Notes: generated by a model from the letters alone, not told the origin. Counted from the first letter of the stretch, positions 50,368-60,550 are shown. The stretch: 64,000 nucleotides of DNA from CAWEFA01 sp963851385 (GCA_963851385.1 CAWKPE010000010.1:248001-312000), one strand, 5' to 3'. A program made the numbers and translations.

Positions 50368-52141
50368 TTGAGAAATGAATGACCTGGCTCGACTTGTTTT
50401 TTAGAACATCATAAGCAACAATTTCAATTTCATAATTTCCAGGTATAAAACCTTTCACAGGTATTGCAGTGTACACATCTTTCTTCCCATTAATACGATA
50501 TTCAATTTTTTCTCCTCCTGACGCATTATCAGTAGCAGCAATATAAAGCATCGTATTCGAAGGATAAATATCATATTTATCACCCCGAACTGTTTTCTCG
50601 CCAATAGCTTTTACACTAAAATGATAATAAATTTCTGGAGCAATATTGTCAACAAAGAATGCACATTTTTTAGCTACTTCAACGTTATTGACATTATCAT
50701 TTGCCTGATATTCCATTGTATGATAACCATCCTTGTCATAACTAAATGGTGATGTATAAGATGTCTTTGAACCATTATCTATTGAATAATTAATTGCCTG
50801 AATTCCTGATCCGGATTCATTTGTTACTATTATAATTTTTGTGTCACGAGTAATGAATAGGGTATCATGATTCGTGAACTGATTGCCACGAAAAAGTACT
50901 TTAGATACAGGGGCAATCTTATTCATGTAAATTTGTTGAGATTTTGCCACGGCAAGGTTACCTACATTATCGGCAGAAGTAAAAGTAATAACGTTTATAC
51001 CTTCATTAGAAAGAGTAAATGGTTCTGAATACGTGTCTGTCAAAGAACCAGAATTAATGCTGTAATTAATCTTTGCAACACCTGATTTTTCATCTGATGC
51101 ATTTATCTTAACTTTGCTGTTACCGGAAACGAAAAGATATTTACCTTTATATTGATCACCTACAATTTCAAGACTTATAACTGGAGGCTCATTATCTATA
51201 TAGTAATTAAAACCTGAACCTGATTGAGATGTTAATGTATTATTGTTTGTTCCAGAAAAGCTAGTAGAAGTATTAATTACTTTTGCTACTTCTTTATTGC
51301 CAACATTGTCAATAGCATAATATTGAATTTTAGAATTGCTGTCTTTTAATAACGAAAGCGGAATAGGAATTGAATAAATTCTTTCGGGCCCGCCATTTAT
51401 TGAAACTAAAATGCGATTAACACCTGATAATGAATCCTTGCTTGTCAATTTAATAAATGCTTTTGAAGAAAGAAAATTACCTTTTTTTTCTCCAATTATC
51501 TCGTATGAAGTTACTGGTGGCAATAAATCAATATAAAATTTTTCAAATTTTGGAGATTCTACATTCCCAACATGGTCTACTGAGTAATAAGCAAGTCGAT
51601 ATTCCTTTTCTTCTTCAAAAGTCTTGGGTGCTGAAACTATGTCCTGGTATGGCGATTGGTTAATGGATAAATACGTTGTCTCTACGCCAGAAACAGTATC
51701 TTTTGCTTCTACATTAATTTTCAATCCTTTCCCGAAATAAGTAATACCATTTTTAAAATAATGGCTGGCATTATTAAGTTTAAGAACTGTGACAGGAGGA
51801 ACTCCATCAGCATAAACTGGAAAGATTACATCTTGTAAAGGTAAAATTACTTTTCTTGTGACAGAATCAACCATCCATGGATGTCTGATTGTATTTCGTC
51901 CTTCTGTATCGAAAAACATAGGGTTACTATACTTTGAGGTTTCTTCACTTCGCAGTTGATATGATTGCGCATTCGGTTCAGGAGAAGTAGCAATTCTTAT
52001 GTAGATAGGAAGTGATTTATTAACATAAATCCTGTTTTCCGGACTAATATAAATCTTTTTTTCATGTTTTAGCTGCTCCTGGGCATTTGAACCAACAGAT
52101 AAAATCAATAATAAAGCAACCGGAATATTTACTTTTGTCAT
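50357..52141 (-). CDS. Exported protein with repeated Ig-like (OmpL47-type) domains
   Basis: A 594-residue protein with a signal peptide (to about residue 20). At least four repeats of about 95 residues follow, each with the pattern Y-x-I-x-x-G-x-x-x-x-Y-x-x-P-F-x-L/Y-x-x-x-G-x-x-x-(I/M)-x-(Y/F)-x-A-x-D-x-V-G-N. Examples are YYIDNEPPVISLEIVGDQYK, INYSINSGSLTDTYSEPFTL and IQAINYSIDNGSKTSYTSPF. These resemble the OmpL47-type Ig-like beta domains seen in surface proteins. It likely acts in adhesion or binding at the cell surface or in the periplasm. It is first of a two-gene unit with the YfiR-like gene. Confidence 0.78.
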   Translation of the reverse strand: MTKVNIPVALLLILSVGSNAQEQLKHEKKIYISPENRIYVNKSLPIYIRIATSPEPNAQSYQLRSEETSKYSNPMFFDTEGRNTIRHPWMVDSVTRKVILPLQDVIFPVYADGVPPVTVLKLNNASHYFKNGITYFGKGLKINVEAKDTVSGVETTYLSINQSPYQDIVSAPKTFEEEKEYRLAYYSVDHVGNVESPKFEKFYIDLLPPVTSYEIIGEKKGNFLSSKAFIKLTSKDSLSGVNRILVSINGGPERIYSIPIPLSLLKDSNSKIQYYAIDNVGNKEVAKVINTSTSFSGTNNNTLTSQSGSGFNYYIDNEPPVISLEIVGDQYKGKYLFVSGNSKVKINASDEKSGVAKINYSINSGSLTDTYSEPFTLSNEGINVITFTSADNVGNLAVAKSQQIYMNKIAPVSKVLFRGNQFTNHDTLFITRDTKIIIVTNESGSGIQAINYSIDNGSKTSYTSPFSYDKDGYHTMEYQANDNVNNVEVAKKCAFFVDNIAPEIYYHFSVKAIGEKTVRGDKYDIYPSNTMLYIAATDNASGGEKIEYRINGKKDVYTAIPVKGFIPGNYEIEIVAYDVLKNKSSQVIHFSIED

Positions 52142-52418
52142 ATGTTTTAAGTTTGATAATTTAAAAATTGTTATATAAAATTATTTTATCTAACGTAATT
52201 TATTAAAATAAGGTTATCTAAATTAAAGGAAATATTTCTATTGAAGAAAAAAAAATGAAAAAGAATAGATAGTAACAACAAAAATATTCTCATTTATATC
52301 AATATCCTCCTTCAAAATTATTCATATATATAGAAGAAACATACATCCGTTACTCAATCAATATCAGGGATTGGAAGTGTTAGTGCAGATAATTAAAGAA
52401 ATTTGAAATGATTTTATA

Positions 52419-53057
52419 CTATTTTATCAATGTTTTATAGCCTTCTAAAAAAACGTATATTGCTAAAACCAGAAAAATTATTGTTGAGAGAATAGAAAAA
52501 AGTCTTTTAATTTGATTCCTCATCAATTGCCCTCCTTTGTAACTAACGTAAGCAAGCATAAAGCTCCATGTCACAGATGAAGTAAAAAATCCTCCAAAAA
52601 AATACAAGAGGTCAAATCTGGTATATATAGATTGGGAAGCAATTACACTGCCACCGATAGTAACAAACCACAAAATGGCTGTCGGCGAAGATAAAGCTAA
52701 GCCAAAACCTGAAATAAAATACCTTTTTAATGAATTATTATCTGGATTAACATTTTTGTTTTGCGAAATATTATAAGGCTCGAAAATTTCCATGAACATT
52801 TTAATACACAAATAGAGTAACACCAATGTTCCTGCAATCCAAAGTATCCATCGTACAGCTAAAAACTTAATTATAGTTGTAATGCCAAGTAAAGAAAGGG
52901 ATGCATAGGTCATATCTCCAAATGAAGATCCTAAACCAATATTAAGTGAAGGGAGAAAACCTTTTTCAATACCAGTTTTAATAATGGCAATATTGACGAT
53001 ACCTAAATCAACACAAAGAGATAAAGAGAGAAAAAATCCGGAAACGAATAATTCCAT
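52419..53057 (-). CDS. LysE family transporter
   Basis: A 212-residue membrane protein with about six helices. Its start resembles LysE/RhtB exporters (FFLSLSLCVDLGIVNIAIIKTGIEKGFLPSLNIGLGSSFGD; family motif G-P-x-x-x-x-x-x-x-x-x-G-x-x-x-G). It also has FISGFGLALSSPTAILWFVTIGG, the family's N-P-x-x-x-x-F-W element in variant form. It probably exports amino acids or small metabolites. It is 16 bases after the YbjQ-like gene, so the two may be cotranscribed. Confidence 0.82.
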   Translation of the reverse strand: MELFVSGFFLSLSLCVDLGIVNIAIIKTGIEKGFLPSLNIGLGSSFGDMTYASLSLLGITTIIKFLAVRWILWIAGTLVLLYLCIKMFMEIFEPYNISQNKNVNPDNNSLKRYFISGFGLALSSPTAILWFVTIGGSVIASQSIYTRFDLLYFFGGFFTSSVTWSFMLAYVSYKGGQLMRNQIKRLFSILSTIIFLVLAIYVFLEGYKTLIK

Positions 53058-53073
53058 TTATTAAGTCAATAAT

Positions 53074-53406
53074 CTACTTACTTTCCTCAACTATAATAGC
53101 AGTTCCATAGCATAAAACTTCAGTTACTCCAGCCATTATTTCTGTTGATTCATATCTAATTCCTAAAACTGCATTTGCACCTAATGACTCAGCATGCTGT
53201 AACATTAAATTGAAGGCATCTTCTCTTGTTTTCTCGCAAAGCTCAGACAAAATAGTAATATTTCCACCAAATAAAGTTTGAAACCCTGCTCCGATATTTC
53301 CAAAAATAGATCTGGAACGAACAATAATTCCTCTTACTACACCTAAGTTCTGTTTAACCTTGTAGCCTGAAAGTTCAAAGGTTGTTGTGGTTTTTTTATG
53401 ATCCAT
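53074..53406 (-). CDS. YbjQ/UPF0145 family protein
   Basis: A 110-residue protein of the YbjQ (DUF74, putative heavy-metal-binding) family: GVVRGIIVRSRSIFGNIGAGFQTLFGG, then EKTREDAFNLMLQHAESLGANAVLGIRYES, and the ending VTEVLCYGTAIIVEE. The family forms pentameric rings; its function is unknown. It is upstream of the LysE gene. Confidence 0.88.
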   Translation of the reverse strand: MDHKKTTTTFELSGYKVKQNLGVVRGIIVRSRSIFGNIGAGFQTLFGGNITILSELCEKTREDAFNLMLQHAESLGANAVLGIRYESTEIMAGVTEVLCYGTAIIVEESK

Positions 53407-53572
53407 ATTTTTCTATATAAGTTAAGCAATAAATAATTTAATAATATAAATAATAACCGTGGTAAGTTAACGGTATTTATATAATTATCCAAATTTAAAA
53501 TTATCGCAGTATTTCAACTTTGAACTTTCATCCAGAAGAAAATCAATATTTTTTCTTTAAGTTTTTTAGTAG

Positions 53573-53785
53573 CTAATTATTGATTAGAAATGCCGTTTTT
53601 ACGGAATGAATTTGATTACCATAAAGTGAAATTGATTCTTTTTGTCGTGGTCGTTGCAAATGAATTATTTCTGATCCCCAAAGTTCGCTGACTTTCCAAA
53701 TTTTGTTATTAAATAAAGCATATTGGCCTCTTGCCGGAACATGATCTTCAATTTTAACCTTTTCGTTATCAACAAATAGTTCCAT
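53573..53785 (-). CDS. Small hypothetical protein
   Basis: A 70-residue protein beginning MELFVDNEKVKIEDHVPARG and ending SVKTAFLINN, with balanced coding-like composition and Trp/Pro/Gly residues not expected by chance in AT-rich DNA. The family is not recognised. It has no signal peptide or membrane segment and stands alone. Confidence 0.5.
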   Translation of the reverse strand: MELFVDNEKVKIEDHVPARGQYALFNNKIWKVSELWGSEIIHLQRPRQKESISLYGNQIHSVKTAFLINN

Positions 53786-53916
53786 CTCACAAGTTTTAAT
53801 TAAAATTATTTATTTCAATTCAAAAACGTGAGAAATAAGTACTGAGATTTGTCAATAAAAAAGAAGTAATCAGGATGAAATGATATTATTATTGATCATA
53901 TATTTTAAAGAAAAAA

Positions 53917-53952
53917 TAAGACAGCCCTTATTTGTAAAAAGCGACTGTCTTA
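53917..53952 (-). terminator. Hairpin terminator of the lipoprotein gene
   Basis: TAAGACAG (53917-53924) pairs with CTGTCTTA (53945-53952). On the minus strand the stem runs into a T tract (the A run at 53911-53916). It lies 22 bases beyond the stop codon at 53975. Confidence 0.7.
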
Positions 53953-53974
53953 CTATATTTATTCCTTTACACAT

Positions 53975-54904
53975 TTAATCTCTGGCACATGTATTTATTA
54001 CCTGACCATTAACAGTTAATGTTACATCGCTTTTACAAGAATTAGAGCCTGGTGCATATGTTCCATAATCAATGCTTACAGTTTTTAATAAAACACCGTT
54101 CCTCTTAACTGTAATATTTTCCACTCCTCCTTGAGGGTATCTACATTTTTCTGCCAAAATCAGAGGATTTGCAATTGAAATCGAATCATTGTAAGCACGA
54201 ATCAGGGTATCTTTAGTACTTGTACCAGCACTTGTCCCGCTAATCGAATAAACGTCATCCCAAAAATCACCAGGTGTATTATATCCGGCAATCCAGGTAA
54301 TAATTTTGTCTTTAAGATCATAAGTTATAACTTTCCCGCTAGGAGTTGTAACTTTTCCTCCAATTATTTCAGATTTCCAGGTAGGATTCCCACTAATTTT
54401 ACCTAAATATTCCAATGTTTTAGTACCTTCTATCTTATTATTGTTAATCGTCAAACTATCGAAAGTAACGTTAATAAGTGATAAGCTATCATTAGTGGGT
54501 GCAGAAACTGAAATAATTATTTTGCCGGATTTATACTTTTCCCTCCAATTTGTACAACCAACTGCATCGTAATTAATTGTAATTGTGTGTGGATATACGG
54601 AATCTGAAGGCGTTACGGTAATTGTTCTGCATGGTGATGAAGATTGAGCAGATTTAAGTCCGGCAAAAGATAAACCCAGAAGTTCTTGTTCATCAAACGA
54701 AGTCTCATTATAAGCAGCAGATGCAATTTCAGCATCCTGCGCAGTTGCTATTGCATCGTTATCAACAAGATTATTCGACAATGCTGAATTTTCAGCATTA
54801 ATTCTTGATCTGTTCATATTATCCTTGTTGCAACAAAAAAATATGAACATTCCCGCAATTAGAACTGCGGATATTTTTACCATATTTAAGCGTTCCGATT
54901 TCAT
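53975..54904 (-). CDS. Hypothetical lipoprotein
   Basis: A 309-residue lipoprotein. The signal ends with the lipobox-like FIFFCC at about residues 20-25. The mature part has a low-complexity Asn/Ala-rich segment (about 30-75) and then a beta-rich domain: SSPCRTITVTPSDSVYPHTITINYDAVGC, EYLGKISGNPTWKSEIIGG, and CRYPQGGVENITVKRNGVLLKTVSIDYG. I have seen the general pattern in Bacteroidota lipoproteins but no function is known. It stands alone with its own terminator. Confidence 0.78.
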   Translation of the reverse strand: MKSERLNMVKISAVLIAGMFIFFCCNKDNMNRSRINAENSALSNNLVDNDAIATAQDAEIASAAYNETSFDEQELLGLSFAGLKSAQSSSPCRTITVTPSDSVYPHTITINYDAVGCTNWREKYKSGKIIISVSAPTNDSLSLINVTFDSLTINNNKIEGTKTLEYLGKISGNPTWKSEIIGGKVTTPSGKVITYDLKDKIITWIAGYNTPGDFWDDVYSISGTSAGTSTKDTLIRAYNDSISIANPLILAEKCRYPQGGVENITVKRNGVLLKTVSIDYGTYAPGSNSCKSDVTLTVNGQVINTCARD

Positions 54905-55159
54905 GATCTTTACATTTTAATTTAACCTCAAACTCAGTGCAAGTAACATACCAAAAACTTTTCAATTTGAAGAGTTATTGTAATTTTTATGTTAAAAAAA
55001 ATAAATTGTCTGGCTATTCAAATTTGAAAAGATAATATCGGATTATTACAAGATCATTGCCTTTGTTATTTTTAATATTCAATTGTATTTATGCCTTGAA
55101 TATTTCTATCAAATTAAAATGCATATTTCAGAGACAACTGCCAAAACTTAATAACTTAA
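54905..55159. other. Intergenic region, no recognised gene
   Basis: AT-rich sequence upstream of the lipoprotein gene, which should hold its promoter. No coding frame or hairpin stands out. Confidence 0.35.
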
Positions 55160-55261
55160 TTACAGTTTCCTCTGCCAATAAAAATTAAGTGACATATTCC
55201 AGCCAATCCTTTGATTCATAAAACCAGAAGGTTTAAAAGTCCGTTTGTTTAAATAAGTTTT
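55160..55261 (-). pseudogene. Remnant of an outer-membrane beta-barrel C-terminus
   Basis: On the minus strand one open frame reads KTYLNKRTFKPSGFMNQRIG, then WNMSLNFYWQRKL and a stop. The R-T-F-K-x-S-G-F-M-N-x-x-x-G-W-N-M-S-L-N-F-Y-W pattern looks like the last strand of a Bacteroidota outer-membrane beta-barrel protein. No start codon or upstream part exists; the preceding gene ends directly before it. It may be a deletion scar. The family call is by eye. Confidence 0.35.
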
Positions 55262-55723
55262 CTATTTGCCGAGTTTAGTATTCTTCACATAATACATTCC
55301 AACCACTGCGCAGCCTGTTTCTCCATTTCTAAATGAGAATTTTAGTAAATGTGCTCCAGTTTCTTTTATCATTATGTCAAATTGTTCAGCCTTTTTCCCT
55401 TTCTGATAATTAGAAGAAATCAGTGATTTATTATGCATATCAGCTATTGAAAGCTTTCCTTCACAATTACATTTGGGAGAGTCTTTAATTACGAAACGAT
55501 AAATTACATTAGCCAATAATACAACACTGTATCTCTCTTCTGGTATTACACTATCAGTGCCAATTGAATCAAGCATAACAGTGTATTCTCTCATAAAAAC
55601 GGCGCCGTCTTTCATCCTGTAGTTACTGACCTCATCAATTAAAGCAGAATCGCAAAAAGGTTTTTGGGCGGATATATTCAAAGAACATGTTATAATTGTG
55701 AAAAGCAAAAAAAAATTCCTCAT
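55262..55723 (-). CDS. Exported hypothetical protein
   Basis: A 153-residue protein with a signal peptide (MRNFFLLFTIITCSLNISAQ). The mature part, about 133 residues, has SVVLLANVIYRFVIKDS, CNCEGKLSIAD, a middle of mixed strands and LLKFSFRNGETGCAVVGMYYV. That pattern recalls small Bacteroidota periplasmic proteins with a C-terminal beta domain, sometimes found beside peptidase-like genes. The function is unknown. It stands alone. Confidence 0.68.
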   Translation of the reverse strand: MRNFFLLFTIITCSLNISAQKPFCDSALIDEVSNYRMKDGAVFMREYTVMLDSIGTDSVIPEERYSVVLLANVIYRFVIKDSPKCNCEGKLSIADMHNKSLISSNYQKGKKAEQFDIMIKETGAHLLKFSFRNGETGCAVVGMYYVKNTKLGK

Positions 55724-55982
55724 AGAGAATTACTTTATTTATTTTGATATATATAGAAACTGTTTTACAATTATATATTTACTTAATTGTTTAAAAGACA
55801 CAAACGTATGAAAAAAATTTGAGCTTAATTCATGATTTAAAAGTTTACTTTTAAATTTCACATTGAATTAACCATTAAAATAATCAAATGACATTTTAAC
55901 TCAAACCATTGATATTCATTACTTTTTTTTACTACCTTTAGTAACATTGAATTCTTCGATAAAGATTTAAATATTACTTGCC

Positions 55983-56246
55983 ATGGAAAATCAAAACAAT
56001 AAATTGAGAGATGCTTGTTTCGAAGCGTTTTTATTTTTTAAAAAATTAGGTGAACCTGAAAATTCCGAAATTCAATCAAAGCTGGAATTTGTTGTTGGAA
56101 GTTATGATTTCGATAATAACCCGATAGGTTTATATGAAATAGGTAATAATGCTTTAATAGTTTTAAAAGAAATTAAGAAAAAATATCCCAAGAAGGCAAA
56201 TAAAAAAGTCATAGATGATTTGGAAGCAAGCCTAAAGAAAAAATAA
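55983..56246 (+). CDS. Small hypothetical protein
   Basis: An 87-residue mostly helical, charged protein (KLRDACFEAFLFFKKLG, LEFVVGSYDFDNNPIGLYEIG, ending in a run of Lys). The family is not recognised, though the composition looks coding. It has no signal peptide. It lies upstream of the IS982-like element. Confidence 0.55.
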   Translation: MENQNNKLRDACFEAFLFFKKLGEPENSEIQSKLEFVVGSYDFDNNPIGLYEIGNNALIVLKEIKKKYPKKANKKVIDDLEASLKKK

Positions 56247-56336
56247 ATATATCTTTTATAATTTAACAGAGGCTCAGTTATGCAATAAAAATATAGTGCG
56301 AATTGTTTTGAAAGAACAAACTATTAACCTATTATT

Positions 56337-57392
56337 AATGCGAATTAAGAGTTGAAAACCAATAAGTTATTAACAATATAAAGCATTGATTGTCAATAAA
56401 ATATAGTTAAAATATTTTTATAATACCTTAGAAATCAATACATTAAGGCATGTCTAACAAACTATGTCTTGCCGTATGATTCCTAAGGTAAAAGAACTTA
56501 AATTAATTTCAATCTATCTGTATATCTGCGATATGTACGACTCTCATTTAAAATATAACTGCGAGCGTTTTAGTAACAACAGCCAACCTGATTTTACTGA
56601 TCAGGAAGTAATGACGATCTATTTGTACTCCATGAAAATTGAACAACGCTTAAAGATAAAGCAAATACATGAGTTTGCAAACGAACATCTTCGTTCATGG
56701 TTTCCTTTATTGCCTTCCTATGAAGCCTTTATTATGCGTATAAACAAGCTTTCTGAAGCATTTAAAACTTTAACCAATAATCTCTTGTCTGCTTTTTGTC
56801 CTGAAGATTGCGATCTAAACAAAAGTCTAATGGATTCACTGCCAATTATTACATGTTCAGGAAAACGTACACCTTCTGTTGCATTAGAAATTACCGATAA
56901 AGGTTATTGCTCTACTAAAAGTATGTACTACAATGGCCTAAAGCTACATGCTTTGGCTTTTCAACGCCCAAATCATCTACCTTTTCCTGAAAGCATTGTT
57001 ATTACCCCGGCATCAGAAAATGATTTGAATGTCCATAAGCAATACTGGAGCGAAATATACAATCGAAACTTTTTTGGCGATAAGATTTACAATGATTCCG
57101 AATTACAAGAAAATTTGAAAAATTCTTTTAATTCAGAGATTTTAACGCCTGTAAAAGCAATCAAAGGTCAATCTCAGGAAACTAGACAAAGAGATAAGGC
57201 AGCAAATGATTTATTTTCAAAGGCTGTATCTAGTGTTAGGCAACCTATCGAATCACTATTCAACTGGCTAATTGAGAATACAGATATTCAAAGAGCATCA
57301 AAGGTGCGTTCTACAAATGGCCTGCTTGTGCATGTCTTTGGCAGAATCGCAGCCGCATTTATTATTTTTATTTTTAACTCTTAATTCGCATT
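56337..57392 (+). mobile_element. IS982-like insertion sequence
   Basis: A transposase gene lies between inverted repeats with a perfect 17-base core: AATGCGAATTAAGAGTT (56337-56353) and its complement AACTCTTAATTCGCATT (57376-57392). The total of about 1056 bases fits IS982 elements. The exact outer ends and target duplication are not certain because the flanks are both TTATTAAT-like. Confidence 0.78.
56464..57384 (+). CDS. IS982-family transposase
   Basis: A 306-residue DDE transposase. The N-terminal part has TDQEVMTIYLYSMKIEQRLK. The catalytic residues read by eye are Asp124 in LMDSLPIITC, Asp206 in FGDKIYNDSEL and Glu263 in RQPIESLFNWL, in the order and spacing of the IS982 family. The gene runs to within 17 bases of the element end and is unbroken, so the element may still be active. 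Confidence 0.85.
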   Translation: MSCRMIPKVKELKLISIYLYICDMYDSHLKYNCERFSNNSQPDFTDQEVMTIYLYSMKIEQRLKIKQIHEFANEHLRSWFPLLPSYEAFIMRINKLSEAFKTLTNNLLSAFCPEDCDLNKSLMDSLPIITCSGKRTPSVALEITDKGYCSTKSMYYNGLKLHALAFQRPNHLPFPESIVITPASENDLNVHKQYWSEIYNRNFFGDKIYNDSELQENLKNSFNSEILTPVKAIKGQSQETRQRDKAANDLFSKAVSSVRQPIESLFNWLIENTDIQRASKVRSTNGLLVHVFGRIAAAFIIFIFNS

Positions 57393-57414
57393 ATTAATAA
57401 TAACCAATAACAAC

Positions 57415-57444
57415 AAAGCTGTCAATTATAATTTTGACGGCTTT
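57415..57444. terminator. Bidirectional-type hairpin between IS982 and CHAT genes
   Basis: AAAGCTGTCAATT (57415-57427) pairs with AATTTTGACGGCTTT (57430-57444) over a short loop, with one G-T mismatch. It lies between the convergent transposase and CHAT genes and could stop both transcripts. Confidence 0.5.
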
Positions 57445-57557
57445 ATTAATATATGAACTTTAAAGAACCAAATAACTTTTTAATAATCTTTGAAAAAATA
57501 GGCTTTACGTTTTCCCAAGATTATATTTTTATAAAAAAAAATAGTGATAATTTTTAT

Positions 57558-60440
57558 TTAATCACCAACCATAACAAAAGCTCCCCAATAATAAGGAAGC
57601 TGATAGGCTTTTTTTATTTCTAATTGAGCTTTGATAAATGCATCCTGTTTGTTTCCTGAAAAAAGCCAGTTTTTATAAAAAGATGCCATTAATTCCTGTG
57701 TAACTTCATCGCTGACCTGCCAAAGACTTATGATAATGTTTTTTGCACCGGCTACTTCGAATGATCGCTGCAGGCCATATACTCCTTCTCCGTTTATTAT
57801 TTCTCCCAGCCCGGTTTCACATGCGCTTAATACAACCAGCTCTGTTTTATCGAGGTTGAGCATCATGGCTTCATATGCGTTTAATATACCATCATCTTTG
57901 AGTTTCGTCTCCTTTAATTCAATTTGTTGTATTGTATTATCAGCTCCGGTAAAAATTAATCCTGAACGTAGAAGAGGATTTTCAGCTGCTTTTATGGGTT
58001 CAACTCCAAATACTTTTTCCTTTTTATTTACGTTTACATCAGCTTTAAAGAAACCATGCGTTGCAATATGAAGAACCTTAGGACTTGTCACCGCTTTAAC
58101 ATTTTCTTCTGTTGCATCATCTCCAAGATATAATGTGGTTTTCCAGGCTCCTTTTTTTAATATTTCTGAAATTTTAGTAACCTCAACCCTCGTGCCTGGA
58201 AGCTCTGGCAAAGGCATATCCTGCGCCTTTGATTGATCAAAATCCTTTGCATAATCCGGATCTCCAAACAAAACTGCTGTTTTTCCTGTTGAAGGTTTAG
58301 TAATTTTTGAATTGTTTCTGGAAATTACCAGATTTTTTGTGTTAGATAGAAGGATAATATTTTTGTAATCTATTATATATTTCCCCGATTGTTGCTGAAG
58401 GGTATTTATGTTAATTTGATTATAAATACCATCTAATGACATATACAAAGTTTGGAAATTTGTAGTAGCTTCATCAAGTTTGTTCCAATAAATATCAAAA
58501 AATTTAGGATCTTCTCTTGCATTTTGCATAGCTTTTCTATATTCTCTTGCGTCTTCAGTTTCTAATTCCTGTCCATTCTTAAAAACGAGTAATTTGGGAA
58601 GAGTCGAACCTTTTGTAATTATCAGAGCTGAATAATAAACTGCTGTATCGTCTTTAATTTTGTTGTAATGTTTAAACCTTATAATTTCAACTGCAGCTTC
58701 GTTAGCGTTAAGTTTTGAAGCAATATTGCTAAATTCTATTGATTGAATATCATATCCCTGAGAAAATAATTCCGACATTTTTGACAAATTTTTTTCCCTA
58801 ATGTTGGCATCATTTTCAAGTGAATCCAAATTAATCTTATCATCATCTAACTCCTTCTTTGTGAAAGAATAAAGTTTAGAAATATATTCTTTCTCGGTCA
58901 GCCATTGATTATATTTATTTATCAATGCAGTGTCCGAGCTGTGTAGGATGCGATCTTTAACTTTATTTGTTGTGTTAAGTAACAATGCTTTGGTAGCAAT
59001 ATGATAATTATACATGTCTCCTATCACCGAAGGTATTGACGATTGAGCATCAATTACAAAAGAATTGAATCTAGTAAATTTCGGATAAATATTTTCCCAA
59101 AAACGCGTTTTATCGTATTCGCTCATTGGTGGAAAATAGGTTTTGATCTCGTAAAGATACTCATTCATCACATTCCTGTATGTCTCGGATGCTAAAGGAA
59201 AATTGCTATTCTGCCAGTACAAAATTGCCAATGCTTCGAGTGTAGCAACGTATGAAGGATGATGTTCACCGAGAGCACTCTTTTGTACTTTCAGGGCTTC
59301 ATTAAGCAGAGGAAGAGCCTTGTCGGTTTTTCCCATATACTGGTAATATCTACCTAAATCATATATTGCTCCTGCATAAGACGGATGTTCGGTACCTAAT
59401 TTTTTCTTGTAAATTCCAATAGCCTGATTAAGATAAGATTCTACCTTATCGAATTGTTCTTTTAATTCATATAATGCAGCAAGATTTCTTAAAAGTAAAG
59501 CATAGTCAGGATGGCTGCTTCCTAAACGCTTTTTCGTAATTTCAATAGCATCAAGATATATTTTTTCTGCCTCATTATATTTGTTCTCCGACTGGTAAAG
59601 CAAAGCAAGGTTAACTTTCATTCTTATATAATTGGGAGATTTCTTACCCAAATCCTTTGCAGCTATATTAATGGCTTTTAGTAATAATTGTTCACTCTCT
59701 TTGTATTTTCCAATTGTTTGATATAAAATACCCTGGTTGTTTAATGCAATAGCATAAGGAGGACTATTTTCACCATTTGCTTTTTTAATAATTTCAACAG
59801 CTTTTGTTATGTTTTCTTCAGATTCATTGTACATTCCCATATCACGATACAAAACAGCAAGATTATTCAATGAAGCACCAAGTCCTTTTTGATCGTCAAC
59901 CAATTTCGTTCTTAAATTCATTGCCTTCCTGGTAAAGCTGTCTGCCAACGAATATCTACCTGTTGTATGATATAGTAAACCAAGATTACTGATGACAAGT
60001 GCTGCTTGTTTACTTTCAACCATATTTTCAGTTTGATATATCTCCATAGCATTATTAAAACAACTTTCGGAAGTTTTGTACCTTCCTGAAGCATAAAACA
60101 TTTCACCAGCATCATTATAATCATCAGCTTTCTCTTTTTGAGTTCTATTTTCCAAACTTTCGGGACTTAATGCATACAGTAATACCTTTCTTGTTCTTCC
60201 AAATTTTTCTTCATTCTCGTATAATGCTGAATTATCACTAAAAGAAACTGCATAATTAAAATCTGATGCATCATATTCATCACGCGATTTCTTGAGGTAT
60301 TCTACAACATTATCTTTTGTGAATTTTAATGCATCTGAAGTGGTAGAAATATTTGCAACCTGCTTAATTTTATCAAGAAATTGTGAATACAGACTACTGG
60401 TCCAAATTGAAAGCAATACAGCAATAATAATGTTTTTCAT
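57558..60440 (-). CDS. Exported TPR-CHAT protein (caspase-like peptidase domain)
   Basis: A 960-residue protein with a signal peptide (to about residue 20, SLYSQ). Residues about 100-420 are around eight tetratricopeptide repeats of the 42-residue kinesin-light-chain type (ALNNQGILYQTIGKYKESEQLL, LLRNLAALYELKEQFDKVESYL). A helical middle follows. The C-terminal CHAT domain has the catalytic pair His795 in VLHIATHGFF and Cys874 in LVVLSACETGLG, then GVYGLQRSFEVAGAKNIIISLW. CHAT is a clan CD cysteine peptidase related to caspases and separase. Known CHAT systems are cytoplasmic, so an exported one is unusual. It is divergent from the caspase-like gene at 61693 across a region with two TATACC dyads. 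Confidence 0.9.
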   Translation of the reverse strand: MKNIIIAVLLSIWTSSLYSQFLDKIKQVANISTTSDALKFTKDNVVEYLKKSRDEYDASDFNYAVSFSDNSALYENEEKFGRTRKVLLYALSPESLENRTQKEKADDYNDAGEMFYASGRYKTSESCFNNAMEIYQTENMVESKQAALVISNLGLLYHTTGRYSLADSFTRKAMNLRTKLVDDQKGLGASLNNLAVLYRDMGMYNESEENITKAVEIIKKANGENSPPYAIALNNQGILYQTIGKYKESEQLLLKAINIAAKDLGKKSPNYIRMKVNLALLYQSENKYNEAEKIYLDAIEITKKRLGSSHPDYALLLRNLAALYELKEQFDKVESYLNQAIGIYKKKLGTEHPSYAGAIYDLGRYYQYMGKTDKALPLLNEALKVQKSALGEHHPSYVATLEALAILYWQNSNFPLASETYRNVMNEYLYEIKTYFPPMSEYDKTRFWENIYPKFTRFNSFVIDAQSSIPSVIGDMYNYHIATKALLLNTTNKVKDRILHSSDTALINKYNQWLTEKEYISKLYSFTKKELDDDKINLDSLENDANIREKNLSKMSELFSQGYDIQSIEFSNIASKLNANEAAVEIIRFKHYNKIKDDTAVYYSALIITKGSTLPKLLVFKNGQELETEDAREYRKAMQNAREDPKFFDIYWNKLDEATTNFQTLYMSLDGIYNQININTLQQQSGKYIIDYKNIILLSNTKNLVISRNNSKITKPSTGKTAVLFGDPDYAKDFDQSKAQDMPLPELPGTRVEVTKISEILKKGAWKTTLYLGDDATEENVKAVTSPKVLHIATHGFFKADVNVNKKEKVFGVEPIKAAENPLLRSGLIFTGADNTIQQIELKETKLKDDGILNAYEAMMLNLDKTELVVLSACETGLGEIINGEGVYGLQRSFEVAGAKNIIISLWQVSDEVTQELMASFYKNWLFSGNKQDAFIKAQLEIKKAYQLPYYWGAFVMVGD

Positions 60441-60550
60441 CGTGCAATAAGTAATAATAAAATTATAGCTAAAGTTATCAAATCAAAGCAAATGATGAAA
60501 TGAAATTTGAAAAAATTATCAGCTTCTAACAACTTATAATATAGTATTCA

